Source: Leptodontidium sp. MPI-SDFR-AT-0119
Taxonomy: Eukaryota; Ascomycota; Leotiomycetes; Helotiales; Leptodontidiaceae
DNA: 64,000 nucleotides
Reading direction: 5' to 3'
Assembly: GCA_020726505.1 (NCBI GenBank)
Contig: JAHLEZ010000020.1
Location: forward strand, 310,001 to 374,000
Position 1 is the first letter of the stretch. Every line of letters starts with the position of its first letter. Positions 10,586 through 23,156 of the stretch are shown piece by piece. The translations under genes were made by a program, and so were the position numbers. Below the pieces are notes generated by a model that searched no databases, was not told where the DNA came from, and saw nothing but the letters and a program-made list of their open reading frames with translations.

Positions 10586-13560
10586 TGTGTCGAACTGAAC
10601 TCGCTGTGGTGTTGACGCGGATGGTGCAGAGGTCAAAATCGAGGAGGGAGGGGGGAAGTCGAGGGTCTTTATGGGAGTTGCAGTTGCAGTTGCAATCGAG
10701 TGGTTGTCGCACGAGCAAGGTCGCACTTGCCTTCTAGGGTGGGCCTGCCGACGCGAGTTCTATTCACCCATCGATCCCACAGTTCTAGAGGCAAGAGCCA
10801 ACAACCAACAAGCGAGGGGAGGGGGAGGCAAGGAGGACCGACCAGGAGAAAGGAAAGGAAAGGTCCAATCTCGAGCTGATCCGCTATCAGCGGGCACGAG
10901 GGGTGGCGCCTTCCTCAAACAAGCAGCTGGATGAGTATGTAGATGTATTCGAGGTGAGGTGCGGTGTGGGGTACAGGGATGAGGGTATTCGGGAGCTGCA
11001 TTCGCCTTTGCGGCTCACCTTACTTCACTTCACCTCGGCCAGGACGAGCCAGCCAGTAAGGGCTAAGAGAGTAAGGTCAATCAATCGAGGCAATTCCCAT
11101 GCAGGCAGGTAGGCGCGATTGCATTGCATTAGTCCAGACAGGCGGATACCTAGGTGGCCAGGTTTACCCTCATGCTATTGATAGCCCCCGAGGTGGCGGC
11201 ATTCCAATTGGGGGGACCTTCACAGTTGCAGGACAGAGGCGTTGGACCCAGACTCCATCGGGAAGGTGTGTAGATTGCCAAGATAAGCTTGACTTTTCCA
11301 GAACGACGTTCCTCTGTTCTCCTCCACAGCCGGCTCGATGTAAGGTTCCACCCACGGCACGGCTTGCGACCTGCGTCTGGTCTGCGAGGGAGAGATAAAC
11401 TTGGCGATGCTGCAAATCCATTGGACGTGAGTAAGCTACATTGCACATCACTTGGTTGATTTGAGCTCCAGTATTTGCCTGCTTAACCTATGAGGCGGTG
11501 GCCAACCAATATCATGGACTGTATGTATGTCAGTGAGATGATAGCCAGACGGGAATCCCGAGGTAAGGACTGAAGGATTTTCATTCGTTAGCTGACTTTG
11601 TTCATCGGACATGCCCGTCAGATGGTCGCGACCCAGTGTTCAGGAACAGGTCCAAGCACAACAAAACCACCGACCGACCATAGTTTCCATCCCGAGGTCC
11701 ATGGCGTCGACCGAATTCCTGAAATCTTCCTGAAGCGGTGGTGGTGCAAGCCAAAGCCCATCCCACGGAACCGAGAAGTGATTGATGTCCACTCCAAGAA
11801 ACGGTGGCGGATAGAAGCTCATCCTCCCTTGTAGCCAAGGGCGGGGCTCATCAGTCAGTCAAGAAGCCACGCCACATCCCAATCCAAATTCCCCTCCACC
11901 CGGTAAGCGAAACCTATCACACTCCTTACGAAACCAGCCTGTCCCACAATCACCGCACTGAATCACTGGGCATGCAATCGCCTTCTTCATCCAGCTGTTG
12001 CCCCGAGCCCACCGGCCCACCAAGACCCAACTATTCCGACCAGCTAGGGGATAAGGAAGAAAGGGAAGAAAAAAAAAACCAGGGAGCAAAAAAACGCCTC
12101 AGACGAACGCCGAGAGAAAAACAAGACGTTTGTAACGCCGCCCCCGGATGCTGAGAAACTTGGCGTTGGGTGTCAAGCAAAGCTTGGTAAGCTTGAATCG
12201 AGTACATCTTTGCCTCCAGTCGAGGACGGTCGTACTTGGAAGCAAATTACATTCTGAAGTACCTAATGCATGGCGTCTAATCAAAGTTCTCACTATCTCA
12301 ATCCACAGTACTTTACTTTAGTCAGGAGCCTCAGCTCCAGATTCCAGAACAGACGGCGAATTTCAGCCCCGACACCCATTGCGCTAGGGCAGTTCGGGAT
12401 AATGTCAACCCTCAATGTACGTAAGATCGCTTGTCGCTAAGATTTTAAGTGGATACAAATACCACCGACACCGAACCAGACTCCTGTGAGTGGTGACATG
12501 CCAGGGACACCCAACCCACCTGCCCTGACTCCTGAGTCTCTGACGCGGCGAGAATACGAGGATAGGTAAGATCCGCTGATATCAACTTCGTAAGAGAAAT
12601 GAACAAGCTCGGTTGTATTGTGGTGTTACTACCCGGGCCGGGTATTCTAGGTTGTCAAGAGCAGGAGATACCCGAGAATAGGAATCCATAGAACTGACAT
12701 CCCACCCTATCTCAGCACCAAGGAAATCGCGACATCATTGAAACCAACAACTCGCCATATCTCAGGGGGGATGAGGGGCTCACCCAACGACTGAGATGAA
12801 TGAATGAAACCTTCCAATAAGAAGTTCGAAAAATCACGTGTGCGTGTACAGTACGCCTGGATCTCCGGCTGTATACTTCCTTTCCTTCTCTCCCTTTAGA
12901 TCCCACCCTAACTCTCCTGCTCCTGCTCCTGCTCCTTCTTCTGTACTGTACCGTAAGAATGTACAGTAAGACGAGACACGATCTCCATGCCCAGATAAGC
13001 TCATACCCAGGTACCTTAAGGTAGCTCCCGCTCCCTACTCGGTGGCTGGTGGGAGGGTGGAGTGAGACTCTCCTTTCCTCCATTAATCTAGTTCTAGAAG
13101 GTCAGCGGGATACTCTAGAAGCCTAACCAGAAAGAAACCTACATGAAAGAGGCACGGGATAACAACCAGGTCTTGATACCAGATGCCTAAACGGGTATAG
13201 TTCACCTACATACCTAGCATTATTATTACCCGCCCCCTCCCTCCTGCTATTTATATCACATCGCATCGCAGCACGTTCCCATACCTAGGTATATCAATCA
13301 TCCCGTCTTACTTCCCGCAATTTACTTACCTTGCTCGTGCTGTACAGTAAGGCATCTAAGTAGGTTTTTAATCAATAACGGAATGGAATCAAATCAAATA
13401 CTTCGTATATAAGGCAAGCCCTTACAATATCCGCATTTAGTAGCCAAGATGTTGAATCATTACTGTCATTACATAACCACTATACACGACCGGAGCTCGC
13501 CACCTTTCTTGGATAAGTAAGGCGAGGCAAGTTAGGTAGGAGGACATCGGGTATTCGATT
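10586..13560. other. About 3 kb without a recognisable gene
   Basis: Normal, partly GC-rich composition, with only short overlapping open frames (up to 123 codons) on both strands. None has a domain, a consistent intron model or coding bias. It includes a CTCCTG repeat at about 12917-12935 and several copies of TACAGTA/GTACAGTA between 12940 and 13350. It probably holds the 5' flank of the transporter gene; a non-coding transcript cannot be excluded. Confidence 0.5.
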
Positions 13561-14123
13561 CGTTATTACTCAAATCTAAATCTAAAGTTTACTTTTAAAT
13601 CTAATTAGCTGAATATACGCGCGAAACAGTTACTAGTACTATTAGTATTATTATTACTAGTAGTGTAGACTACTAATTAAGTTTCGTTTCGAGAGACGAG
13701 AAACGAGAGACGTCGAAAGATTATGTAAGTACTTAAGGTGCTTAGAGAAGGACGTTCTTTAATAGTCGTTTATTATTGTTATGACCTGTAACCACCTGTA
13801 ACGGACCTATTAGGTAAATAGTGTTACGGCTGGCAAGAGGTTGATACGGCGAGTTGACTCTAGCTTTGTATTTAGGCCTAAAGCTACGCTTAGAATCGAG
13901 AAGAAAAGATAAGGAGAAAAGGAGAGCTCTTTATAAGAGGGAGCTCGAGTATAAATACATAAAGAACCCTCTTAATAAGGCCTAGCGTAGTTAAACGCTA
14001 TTCACGTTAATATGTCGCAGGTTCGCCACTTAGTCTTCCTTATTAGGCTTAGCGCCGTCACATAGCCAGCGATGCTACGAGCCCGTGTTAGTTAGAATAC
14101 AAGGCGTATCGTAGGTCGTAATA

Positions 14124-16020
14124 TTACCCCCCCCCTCCTAAAAAATTACGTCCGCGTAGTTATAGTTATAATCATATCGTCCTCTAAGTCGTTATAATCG
14201 TCGATATTAGTGTTATAAGCCTTTAGCCACTTTAAGAAAGCTCTTGGCGGGCCTTTAGCGTTAAGATACTTTAAGTAAAACTATTTAATTATATATAAAG
14301 CTATTATAGTATTTAAGTATAAATATTACTTTAAGTCTTCGTCGGCGCTTAGCTACTTAATATAGTAAAATAACTTATTCCACATGGCTTTAAAGCCAAG
14401 GATGCCCTTGATTTCCTACTTATTTTACTTAAGTAATAGCTAAATAAGTATTAATATAACTTTAACTTGTCTTAGTAAGGGGTTATCGACGTATTTGCGA
14501 AGTGAATATAAGTGGAAAACAAAGTAAATTAACTAATCCTTTAGGAGCTTAACTCTCTAACTCTCTTCTTCTTTAGCGATTACCTTAATAAGGCCGTACT
14601 ACTTATTAAATAGCTTCTTTAAGAGTCAGTCGACATTTCAGTTCCGAGTATCGACTAGTACTAAGTTATTAACGTCCTAATCGACGGCGCGTCGCTTACG
14701 ATTTGCTAGTCGTTTTATTTTCTCATGTTAATCCTTTAGGAATAATTATACGACTTTTGTAACCTTCTTTATTTATAATACCACTTATAAAACTTCCTCG
14801 CGATTAAGTCTTTTCATTGCCGTAATTAAAGGCTCTAAGTTAATTAAATCTTAGGAAATTCTTAGCTTAATACTATTAAGTAGCTAAAAAAGGGATAAGT
14901 TACTTAAAGACTAGTGTAAAAGCGTTAATTAAGCGATATTTATAATCAGCAAAAGATCACTATAATTATCTTAGTAATAATAGTAAAAGGAGCAAAGCTA
15001 CTACTTAATATATTAGTTCGTTACTTTCGTTTAGTCGTCGACGTTTGAATTATACATCGTCGTAAGTTTTAACTTAGTCCCGAGAATACGGCAATACTTC
15101 TTTTAAAAGGAAGAGACAAACTAGAGTCCTCGGTTTAAGATAATAAAATCTAGTATATTAAAGTATCAGGTTTAATAAACGAGGAAGAGAATAGTTATGC
15201 CTTTAATAGTAATCGTATTATTACAAGGTATTGAGATTAGCTTCTTAAATAAGCGGTTTATAATAACTATAGCGAAGTTATAGCCGTACTTGTTTAATAA
15301 TAGCTTCTTAAAGTCTATCGTAAAGTATTAATACGACTGAGTAGGGATTAGTAGGGAGTGTAAGAAACTAAAAGTCTTATCTTTGCGAGCTTTTTATTAG
15401 GAACAACTATAGTTTACTACGGATTAAGCTATGTCTATAGTAAGGCCATTTTAATAGTATTTACGACTAAGTAAGGCCTTCATTTTTCTGATCCCCGCGT
15501 AGGCTATTAAAGGTTAAGAATATATATAGCGAATAAATGTCATACGAAGCTTCAGCGGTTTTAAGAGTATTTTTAGCCGCTTTTAAAAAAGTAACTTATT
15601 ATTAGTTAACTCGTAATTTAATGATTATTTCTTAGCTTTTTATTAGAGAGGCTTTAGTAAAGGCGAAAACTTATTAGCTAGGAGCACTTAATTAATAACA
15701 TTGTATTTTACGATATTATAAGCCATCATAAAGTTAAGGTTAAGCTCCTTTGTGATAAGAGTCTTTAGGTCGATTAGTACTCTTGTATTAGGCTCGAGTT
15801 TTAACTTTAATTTATTATGTATCTTAGTATCGCGATCTGGGATTATAGCCTTTATTAGTGCTAAGGGTATCGTCTTTATGACTTTAATATAGGCGTTTAT
15901 AAGATTAACGGCGGAGAGCTAGAGGTCACTAGCGACTCGCGGGTTAATCTTATTAGTTAGAATTAATTATTAACCTTAGATAATCCGCTTTCGTACCTCC
16001 GTAACTGTAAGGTTCTGATC
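14124..16020 (-). pseudogene. RIP-ruined Gypsy integrase region
   Basis: Read on the minus strand, allowing for transition-type stops, the sequence shows a zinc-binding-region fragment (ALLSRKYYW) near 15400-15500, the 'QTDGQTERVN'-type integrase core end near 15000, an RRRAVD...DVNDLVLVDTRN-like C-terminal stretch near 14600, and a terminal KGPPRAFLKWLKA near 14240. The order fits the end of a Gypsy pol. RT and gag are not present. Confidence 0.7.
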
Positions 16021-16400
16021 CTAAGTCTAGACATCCCACTAGCGAGCGCTTATAAGTAACGTTCTATTATAAAAAAAAATAAGATAAATCGTTATTAATA
16101 ATATATTTATAATTAACGAGAGAAAAGAAAATAAAAGGTTAAAAGTATAAAAGCTAAATAACGAATTTATATAACGAAGTATTAAATTTAATATAATAAA
16201 AGCGTAATTAGTAATAAAAATAATATCTTTTTTAAAGGAAATAAATTAAATTGTTTAAAATATAATATAAAACTATATAATATTACATTATATTATATCT
16301 TAAGAAATATATTATAAACACGAAGATACTTATATAATATAATTATTATAATTAGTAATAAGTTAATATAATAAGTTAACTTTAACTTTATATTTAAGCT
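16020..16400. repeat. Inverted copy of the 23090-23470 segment
   Basis: This roughly 380-bp segment (LTR end plus the first internal bases of the Gypsy family) matches the reverse complement of about 23090-23470. Most differences are transitions. It is very AT-rich and has no open frame. The two copies flank the Copia insertion and other material and could pair as a long hairpin. Confidence 0.65.
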
Positions 16401-16495
16401 TAAAGTTACGCTGAAAATTAAAAAGAAAAGACAAGGAGAAAAGGAAAGCTTTCTATAAGAGAAAGCTCGAGTATAAATATATAAAGGACCCTCTT

Positions 16496-16747
16496 TGTTG
16501 ATTTGTAATCAGTGCCTCCTACCGGCTTCCAGAACATTCGCTTATCCGGTCATATGACCTTTCTCTTCTAGACGATTCTAAGAGTTATTATAAATCAAAA
16601 TGATTTATAATCGACTTTAGAAGGTTCTAGTAAGCCTATTACAGTGTATATATAGAGCCTTAAGCTCTTAAGTAGTCGCAACTCAAGCAATTCAATAATC
16701 ACTTCAAATCACGTGTCGTTTCCTTATATTGATCTGCCAATTCCACA
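16496..16747 (+). repeat. Copia 5' LTR
   Basis: 252 bp. It contains an 11-bp inverted repeat at 16587-16611 around a 3-base loop and, downstream, a TATATATAGAG box, probably the core promoter. I could not assign a tRNA to the sequence just after it (TAGTAGCAATTC). Confidence 0.9.
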
Positions 16748-17567
16748 TAGTAGCAATTCATTAAGGCAAATCAACTAACTAATCAACGTCGACTACACCT
16801 GTACGAAGTCAATACAGCTCTAGCAACCCTTGAGCTCGCCAATTCAACCAATCAAAAGCTTCCGTTACTCTTTACCGAGAAAAGAGCCTGATTCGGCAGT
16901 ACTAAGTCGATATTAACACTTTAACGTTTCAACACATAAACGTTGTTACAGCTACTTATAAGAAGTAAGCTAACCCCTTTTGGCCCCTACTAACCCGATT
17001 AGGATAGCGAGGACCCGTGGCTCTTGACCCTAAGGCTAAGTTATAAGGAAATCATAACTTATAACCTCTAGACGTTATAAGCGTGCGTAGCCTCCTAGAA
17101 TACGTTCTAGGACTTATAACAACTACCTTATTCCGGAGCGCCCATACTTATTAGCGACGCTAGTTTGGAAGCTAGCGCCTCGTTGTCTAATAAGGAGTGG
17201 CTGTCTAAGTTATCACTAATCTAGCATAAATTACAGCGGTAAATTCGACTATTTTAGTTGTATAAGAAGCCATCCTCGGAGAAGGTTACAACTAATTAGC
17301 CTTATTTATTTCTGTGAGATAAATCAAGCTAGTAGTTTAGGTTATTACTATAATAAATATCTCATAAGAAGCCTTGAGATATACTATTATAGTTATAATT
17401 CAAACGAATCCCTTGATAAGATAATAACTTGGCGTAGTTATTGTCTAATTACCTTCGGGGCAAAAGGGTTTATAAGACTAGACTCTAAAGAGTACTAGTA
17501 AATAGCTAGATATTTATCTAGTAAATATTAATATTTGCCAAAGGAATCAAATAAAGTAGTTACAAAA

Positions 17568-20500
17568 ATGACTACTTATAAGGGAGATAAGTTAATCGGC
17601 AAATCTAATTACGTCGAATGACTTAATCCGGCCGAGCTATTTTTAGAGATTAATGGCTATATGCCTTATATTAGTGGCTCGGCTAGCGCCCCTGATAAAA
17701 AGCTTTATTACAAAATCGAAGAAAAAGATGGCAAAAAGTCTTGGGGTAGCGCGTATTCTCCTGAATTAGCTGTCAAATATAAAGAAAAATTAGAGCAATT
17801 TGAGGCTAATAATCAAAAGGCCCTAGGAGCTCTAAAATCTATTATATCGCTAGAAAATCAAGAGCGATTTAAAGACAAAAAGACAGCTGAAGAGCTATTT
17901 GAGGCTATTAAGACTACCTTTGGTTCTACTAGCCTTGAGCAAATAGGTCGATATATTAATAAAATAGTCGATACTAATTATAGCTCTTATAAGAGCATAG
18001 ACGAATATACTAGCGTTATCCAATCAAGCGCTATATATTTAAAACAGCTCAAATGTGAGATTCCAAAACCTGTAATAGCTAGCCTTATATTAAAAGGCCT
18101 ACCTAGCTCGTTTGATAGTTTTTCGTCTCGTAAATACGAAGAGATATCAAATAAATTAGACGAAATCGATATTCAAGGTCTAATTACAGATTTAATATCT
18201 GAAGAAGCTAGAATGGGAGCTAATACAGATTTAAATGCTAATAAAGCATTTAATAATAACGGCAAATATTGCACCTATTGTAAGCATAAAGGGCATATTA
18301 AATCTAGTTGTTCTAGATTACACCCTGAGCTAAAGCCTAATTCGAGTAATAATAATAACTCGAATAATAAGCCTAATAAAGGCAAAAAGGCTCAAAATAA
18401 AGAATTAAAGGAAACCTCGTCAAAGGCAATTATGGGGGCTTTTAAAAATAAGTCTAATAAAAACACTTTATTGTTAAGTGCTTTTAATAGCCAAAACGAG
18501 TCTTTAGATCAATTAGATCAACTAGAAAATAAGCCTCAAAAATTAGGTTTATTTACAGCTTATAACGATAAGCTAGTCCTTGATTCTGGAGCTTCAGAGC
18601 ATTATACGCCTAATAAGCATTGGTTGCTTAATTACAAAGCAATTAGTAATAAATCTATTACAGTTGCAAATGGCGAAATAATGCCTATAATAGGCTTAGG
18701 AGATATCCCAGTTAGGGCTAATAACGGCTTGGAATTATTAATTCAAAACGTAAATTATATTCCAAAGCTAAAAACTACCCTAATTAGCTCAAAAGAGCTT
18801 ACAAATAAAGATTGGAATATTAACTTTAATAAAAATGGCGCTTTAATTAGTCATAAACTAATAAGCGAACCTATCAAAGCGAAATGGGAAAATAACGCCT
18901 ATTTCCTTGAATTAGAAGTTAATGATCAACTATTAGAGCCTCTATTATATAAGGTAGACCCTTATATTAAGAATAATAGACTAAATTTATATCATAATCG
19001 TCTATTACACGTCAATAGGGAATATATATACAAAACAATCGATTGTAGTCTAGGTTTTAAGAAAATAGACCTAAGACTAAAACTAGACGATTGTAGGGCT
19101 TGTAATAGTGGTAAAATGCACTCTATTACTAATAAAAAGCCTATGACTAGCGCAAAACCTCTCACCGCCTTTGATATAGATATAGCGGGTCCTTTTAAAG
19201 TTAAAGGATTAAAAGGAGAGCGCTATTTCCTGACTATTACGTGTAGAGGTTCTAGAGCTGTTTGGATTTACGCTATTAAATTCAAAGCCGATGCGTATGA
19301 TATACTAGTCAAGTTTTGTAATATGATTAGTAATCAATTTGATAAGAAAATATCAAAGATATCAAATATCAAGGTATTAAAACTTGATAACGCAAGGGAA
19401 TTTAAATCGGATAAGTGGACTAATTACTGCAATAATAAAGGTATTATTTGCGAATACACTAGCCCTTATTCTTCTTCCCAAAACGGCATAGCCGAAAGAC
19501 TAAATAAATATATAGTCGAAAGGCTTATTAGCGTTTGTAAGGCTAAGAAAATACCTTTATTTCTTTGGCCTTAAATAATCCAAGCAATAGCTCATATAAA
19601 AAATCGTTCTTATAACTTTGTTATAAAAATGACCCCCTACGAAGCCTTATATAATAAAAAACCTAATATTGATTATATTAGAGTATTAGGCTCTCTAACT
19701 TATGTTCTTAAAAATAAAAGAGAACATAAATTATTAGAGAAATCAGATATAGGTATATTAGTAGGTTTTAAGTCGGCTAATAATTTTCTAGTCTATATTC
19801 CAAAGAATAAGACTATTATTAGCTCCAAAAACGTTCTTATTAAAGAAGACCTTATATATAAGAACGATATAACAGATGAAGACGATTATTCTGACTTTGA
19901 GATATCACTTGAAAATATTTCGAGTATTAACGAAGATATTACTATTACAAATCATAATAATAGTAATATAACCCCTATTATTCCGATTCCGGAAGAAGAT
20001 TCCGACAATTATTAATCAGGGGGCGAGAATAACGATATAAATAGCGAAGACGAAGATTTAAATCGTGAAGAAGCTATATTAAATAGCGAAGACGAGGATT
20101 TAAATCCCGAAGAAGCTATTTTAGCTCCAACTAAAAAGACTAGACCTAGAATAGACTATTCTAGTTGGAAACCTAACGTTACTACTCGAAATAATACTGA
20201 AAATCAAGAATCCTCAAGTCAATTAGCTATTAAGCGATTAAATAATCGTTTAATTAGTGAAGAAAAAGAGGCTTTTTCCGTTTATAAAAACGTGAAACAG
20301 CTAGCTTCTTTAGCGCTTATTAGCTCTAAAATCGACGAAGAATTAGGTACAAACCTAATTAAGATATCTGAAGTAGATAATACTAAAATCTTAATTAAGA
20401 AAACACCTAATTTAATTATCGAAGAGCCTAAAAGCTATAAAGAAGCTATGAATTCCCCTTATAAAGACTACTGGCTAAAAGCTATGAATAAAGAAATTAG

Positions 20501-21962
20501 CTCCTTAGAAAATCATAATACTTGGGAAATAGTTTCTAAAGACGCTAGTAAAGCCTTTAAGCCACTAAAAACACGCTGGGTATATAAAGTCAAAGAATCA
20601 CTTGATTATTATGAATTTAAAGCTAGATTTGTAGCTAAGGGATTCGAGCAACTCTACGGGTTAAATTACGTAGATACATTTGCTAGCGTAGTAAAACAAA
20701 TGGCTTGGCGTCTTATATTCGCTTTAGCAGTCTTATATAAGTGGTATATTTATAAGGTAAATATGATATCAGCCTTTACACAAAGCGATATCGATATAAA
20801 TACCTTATATATAATACCTCCCGAAGGAGATAATCCGAAATACGCTAATAAGTTATTATTGCTTAATAAAGCGTTATATCGCCTGAAACAGTCAGCTAGG
20901 CTATAGTTTATTACACTCAAAGAAATATTAATTAATAAATTTAATTTTCAGAGTATTATTTCTGAAAATTGTATATTAATTAATAAAGAATTACAGATTA
21001 TAGTCTGTATATATGTGGATGACTTAGCTCTAATTGGCCCAAATATCAACACTATAAAATCCTTTATAAAAGAACTAAAACAGTTTTTTAAATTAAAGGA
21101 TTTAGGGCTAATTACGGATTATTTGGGAATTAGTATCGATTACGATATTAATAAAGGTATAATGAAGCTACACCAAGAAAGCTATATCGAAAAAGTACTA
21201 GCGCGCTTTAATTTAACTAATTGTAAGCCTAAAAAGACGCCTATAGATTCTAAGATTAAATTAGAACCTAATCCTAATAAGGCTAATAAAGAGGAAATAA
21301 ATCTATATCAACAAATAATAGGTTGCCTCTTATTTATTACGCTAGCTACTAGACCTGATATTAGCTACTATGTAATAAAACTAGCTCGATTTGCAAGTAA
21401 TCCTAGCGAATTACATTTAATCGCGGCTAAAAACGTACTTAGATACCTTAAAGGTTCTAAGAAATTAGGGCTAATTTATAAGAGCTCTAATAATAAATAC
21501 GTTAGCGGTTTTTGTGATGCTGATTACGCCGGAGACATAAGTACGGCTAAATCGACTAGCGGCTTTTGTTTTTACATAGCAAATTGCCTAATATCTTGGA
21601 AATCAAAGCTCTAAAGTATTATAGCACAAAGTACAACAGAAGCCGAATATATAGCTATTAATTCGGCTATTAAAGAAGCTGTTTATATTAAACAACTCCT
21701 TACCGAATTAGGCTATTATATGCAAGATAAATTCCCTGTATATACTGATAATAACGGCGCTCTCTTATTGGCTAAAAATCCTTAATTCCATAAGAGAACT
21801 AAACATATAGCCGTAAAATATCATTATATAAGAGATTTAATTAATAAGGGCATTATTAACCTTATTTATATAAATACTCTAAATCAAAAGGCTAATGGCT
21901 TTACAAAAGCACTCGATGAGCCTAAATACTCGAAATTTATTAAGCATTTAGAGCTCGCTTAA
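17568..21962 (+). pseudogene. Copia Gag-Pol polyprotein with six in-frame stops
   Basis: One frame of 1,464 codons runs from ATG 17568 to TAA 21960-21962 with no frameshift. Six stops interrupt it: TGA 17619, TAA 19572, TAA 20013, TAG 20904, TAA 21612 and TAA 21783. Domains in order are: gag with a CX2CX4HX4C knuckle (CTYCKHKGHIKSSC, about 18270), aspartic protease (LVLDSGASEHYTP, about 18570), integrase HHCC and core (DIAGPF; LKLDNAREFKSD; SSSQNGIAERLN), reverse transcriptase (KARFVAKGFEQ; YVDDLALIG at about 21010), and RNase H (FCDADYAGD; STTEAEY). The gene order protease-integrase-RT-RNase H identifies Ty1/Copia. Each stop is one C-to-T or G-to-A change from a sense codon (CAA or TGG). Confidence 0.92.
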
Positions 21963-22333
21963 TAAAGCAAGCTTATAAGACTTATAAGAGTCTAGATTGG
22001 ATAATAATCCTTTGTTTGCTTAATTTACTAAACTTAAATTAAGTTATTAAGCTTAAATCTAAAGAGAGCTTAAATTATTAATCTAGTTTAAGTTATTAAG
22101 TGAACATCTAAAGGAAATTAGATATCTAATAGAGATTAGATAGTTGTTTCCTAATAAATTATAAGAAATCTGATTTAAATCTAATTCTTATAATATATAA
22201 GGCTATAAAGGATAACCTAATTGTAATTTCCTTATTTCATACGATATAAAAAATCGTATTAATAATATAAATAAACTCGGTTTTAAAACTGGTTTATTAA
22301 ATAAAATAAGCGAAGGCACTTATTAAGGGGGTG

Positions 22334-22585
22334 TGTTGATTTGTAATCAGTGCCTCCTACCGGCTTCCAGAACATTCGCTTATCCGGTCATATAACCTTT
22401 CTCTTCTAGACGATTCTAAGAGTTATTATAAATCAAAATGATTTATAATCGACTTTAGAAGGTTCTAGTAAGCCTATTATAGTGTATATATAGAGCCTTA
22501 AGCTCTTAAGTAGTCGCAACTCAAGCAATTCAATAATCACTTCAAATCACGTGTCGTTTCCTCATATTGATCTGCCAATTCCACA
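22334..22585 (+). repeat. Copia 3' LTR
   Basis: 252 bp, differing from the 5' LTR by three transitions. It is followed directly by CTCTT and the rest of the interrupted Gypsy LTR. Confidence 0.9.
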
Positions 22586-22856
22586 CTCTTAATAAGGCCT
22601 AGCGTAGTCAAACGCTATTCACGTTAATATATCGCAAGCTCGCCACCTAGTCTTCCCTATTAGGCTTAGCGCCGTCGCATAGCTAGCGATGCTACGAGCC
22701 CGTGTCGGTTAGAATACGAGGCGCATCGTAGGTCGTAACAAGTAGCGGGCGACTGGCTAGCGAATGCGCTAAGCCTAATCGGGAAGACTGGGTGGCGACT
22801 GCGCTAGCCTCGATTAAGGCGCCACCTCTTGTATTTATACTCGAGCTTCCTCTTAT

Positions 22857-23043
22857 CCCCTTAGGTGCCACCAGGAACGCCCTCCTGAAGGCCCTGTAAG
22901 ACTCCCTGTACTAAGCCCCTAAGAAGCGAGAAATAGTGTGTTGTTCAGGCTAGAACACGCTATTCGATCACTGATGGTCCCGCTATACTATTTGGGCGTA
23001 GCGGCACGTGCCCATAGGGAGGGTGCTTATAGCACTTAAGGGG
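22857..23043. mobile_element. 187-bp non-autonomous relative of the piggyBac-type element
   Basis: It begins CCCCTTAGGTGCC and ends GCACTTAAGGGG, an imperfect inverted repeat close to the CCCCTTAAATGCC ends of the piggyBac-type element at 29154. Inside the left end both share a CTGAAG...CCTGTAAGA...CCCTGTA pattern. It interrupts an LTR whose other copies read straight through CTCTTATAA. Comparison with them shows that only AT was duplicated. It has no coding capacity. Confidence 0.65.
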
Positions 23044-23156
23044 ATAAGAAGCTCTTCTTTTCTCCTTGTCTTTTCTTTTCGATTTTAAGCGTAACTTAAG
23101 ACTTAAATATAAAGCTTAAGTTTACTTGCCGTATTAACTTATTATTAGTTATAATA

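Larger units (their letters stand above)
16496..22585 (+). mobile_element. Full-length Copia-type LTR retrotransposon
   Basis: 6,090 bp with 252-bp LTRs at 16496-16747 and 22334-22585. Each LTR begins TGTTGATTTG and ends AATTCCACA, and the element is flanked by CTCTT direct repeats (16491-16495, 22586-22590). The LTRs differ at three positions, all transitions. A purine tract AAGGGGGTG (22325-22333) precedes the 3' LTR. A TATATATAGAG promoter-like box lies in each LTR. The element sits inside the right LTR of the minus-strand Gypsy element and is younger than it. Confidence 0.93.
13822..22740 (-). mobile_element. Minus-strand Gypsy element, internally deleted and carrying a Copia insertion
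   Basis: The left LTR is 13822-14123 (302 bp). The right LTR is 16344-16495 plus 22591-22740, also 302 bp once the Copia element and one CTCTT are removed. The flanks AATAG (13817-13821) and AGTAG (22741-22745) look like a 5-bp duplication with one G-to-A change. A C-run at about 14126-14135 is the minus-strand polypurine tract next to the 3' LTR. The internal part is only about 2.2 kb, so much of gag-pol is missing. Confidence 0.75.
13777..23156 (+). mobile_element. Outer Gypsy-type LTR, split by nested insertions
   Basis: A plus-oriented LTR begins TGTTATGACC at 13777, breaks at 13821 and resumes at 22741, ending at about 23156. The gap is filled by the minus-strand Gypsy element. The right part also carries the 187-bp insertion at 22857-23043. 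The sequence after 23156 is internal element sequence: the same stretch follows the 16344 LTR in inverted orientation. So this was a 5' LTR rather than a solo LTR. Confidence 0.6.
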
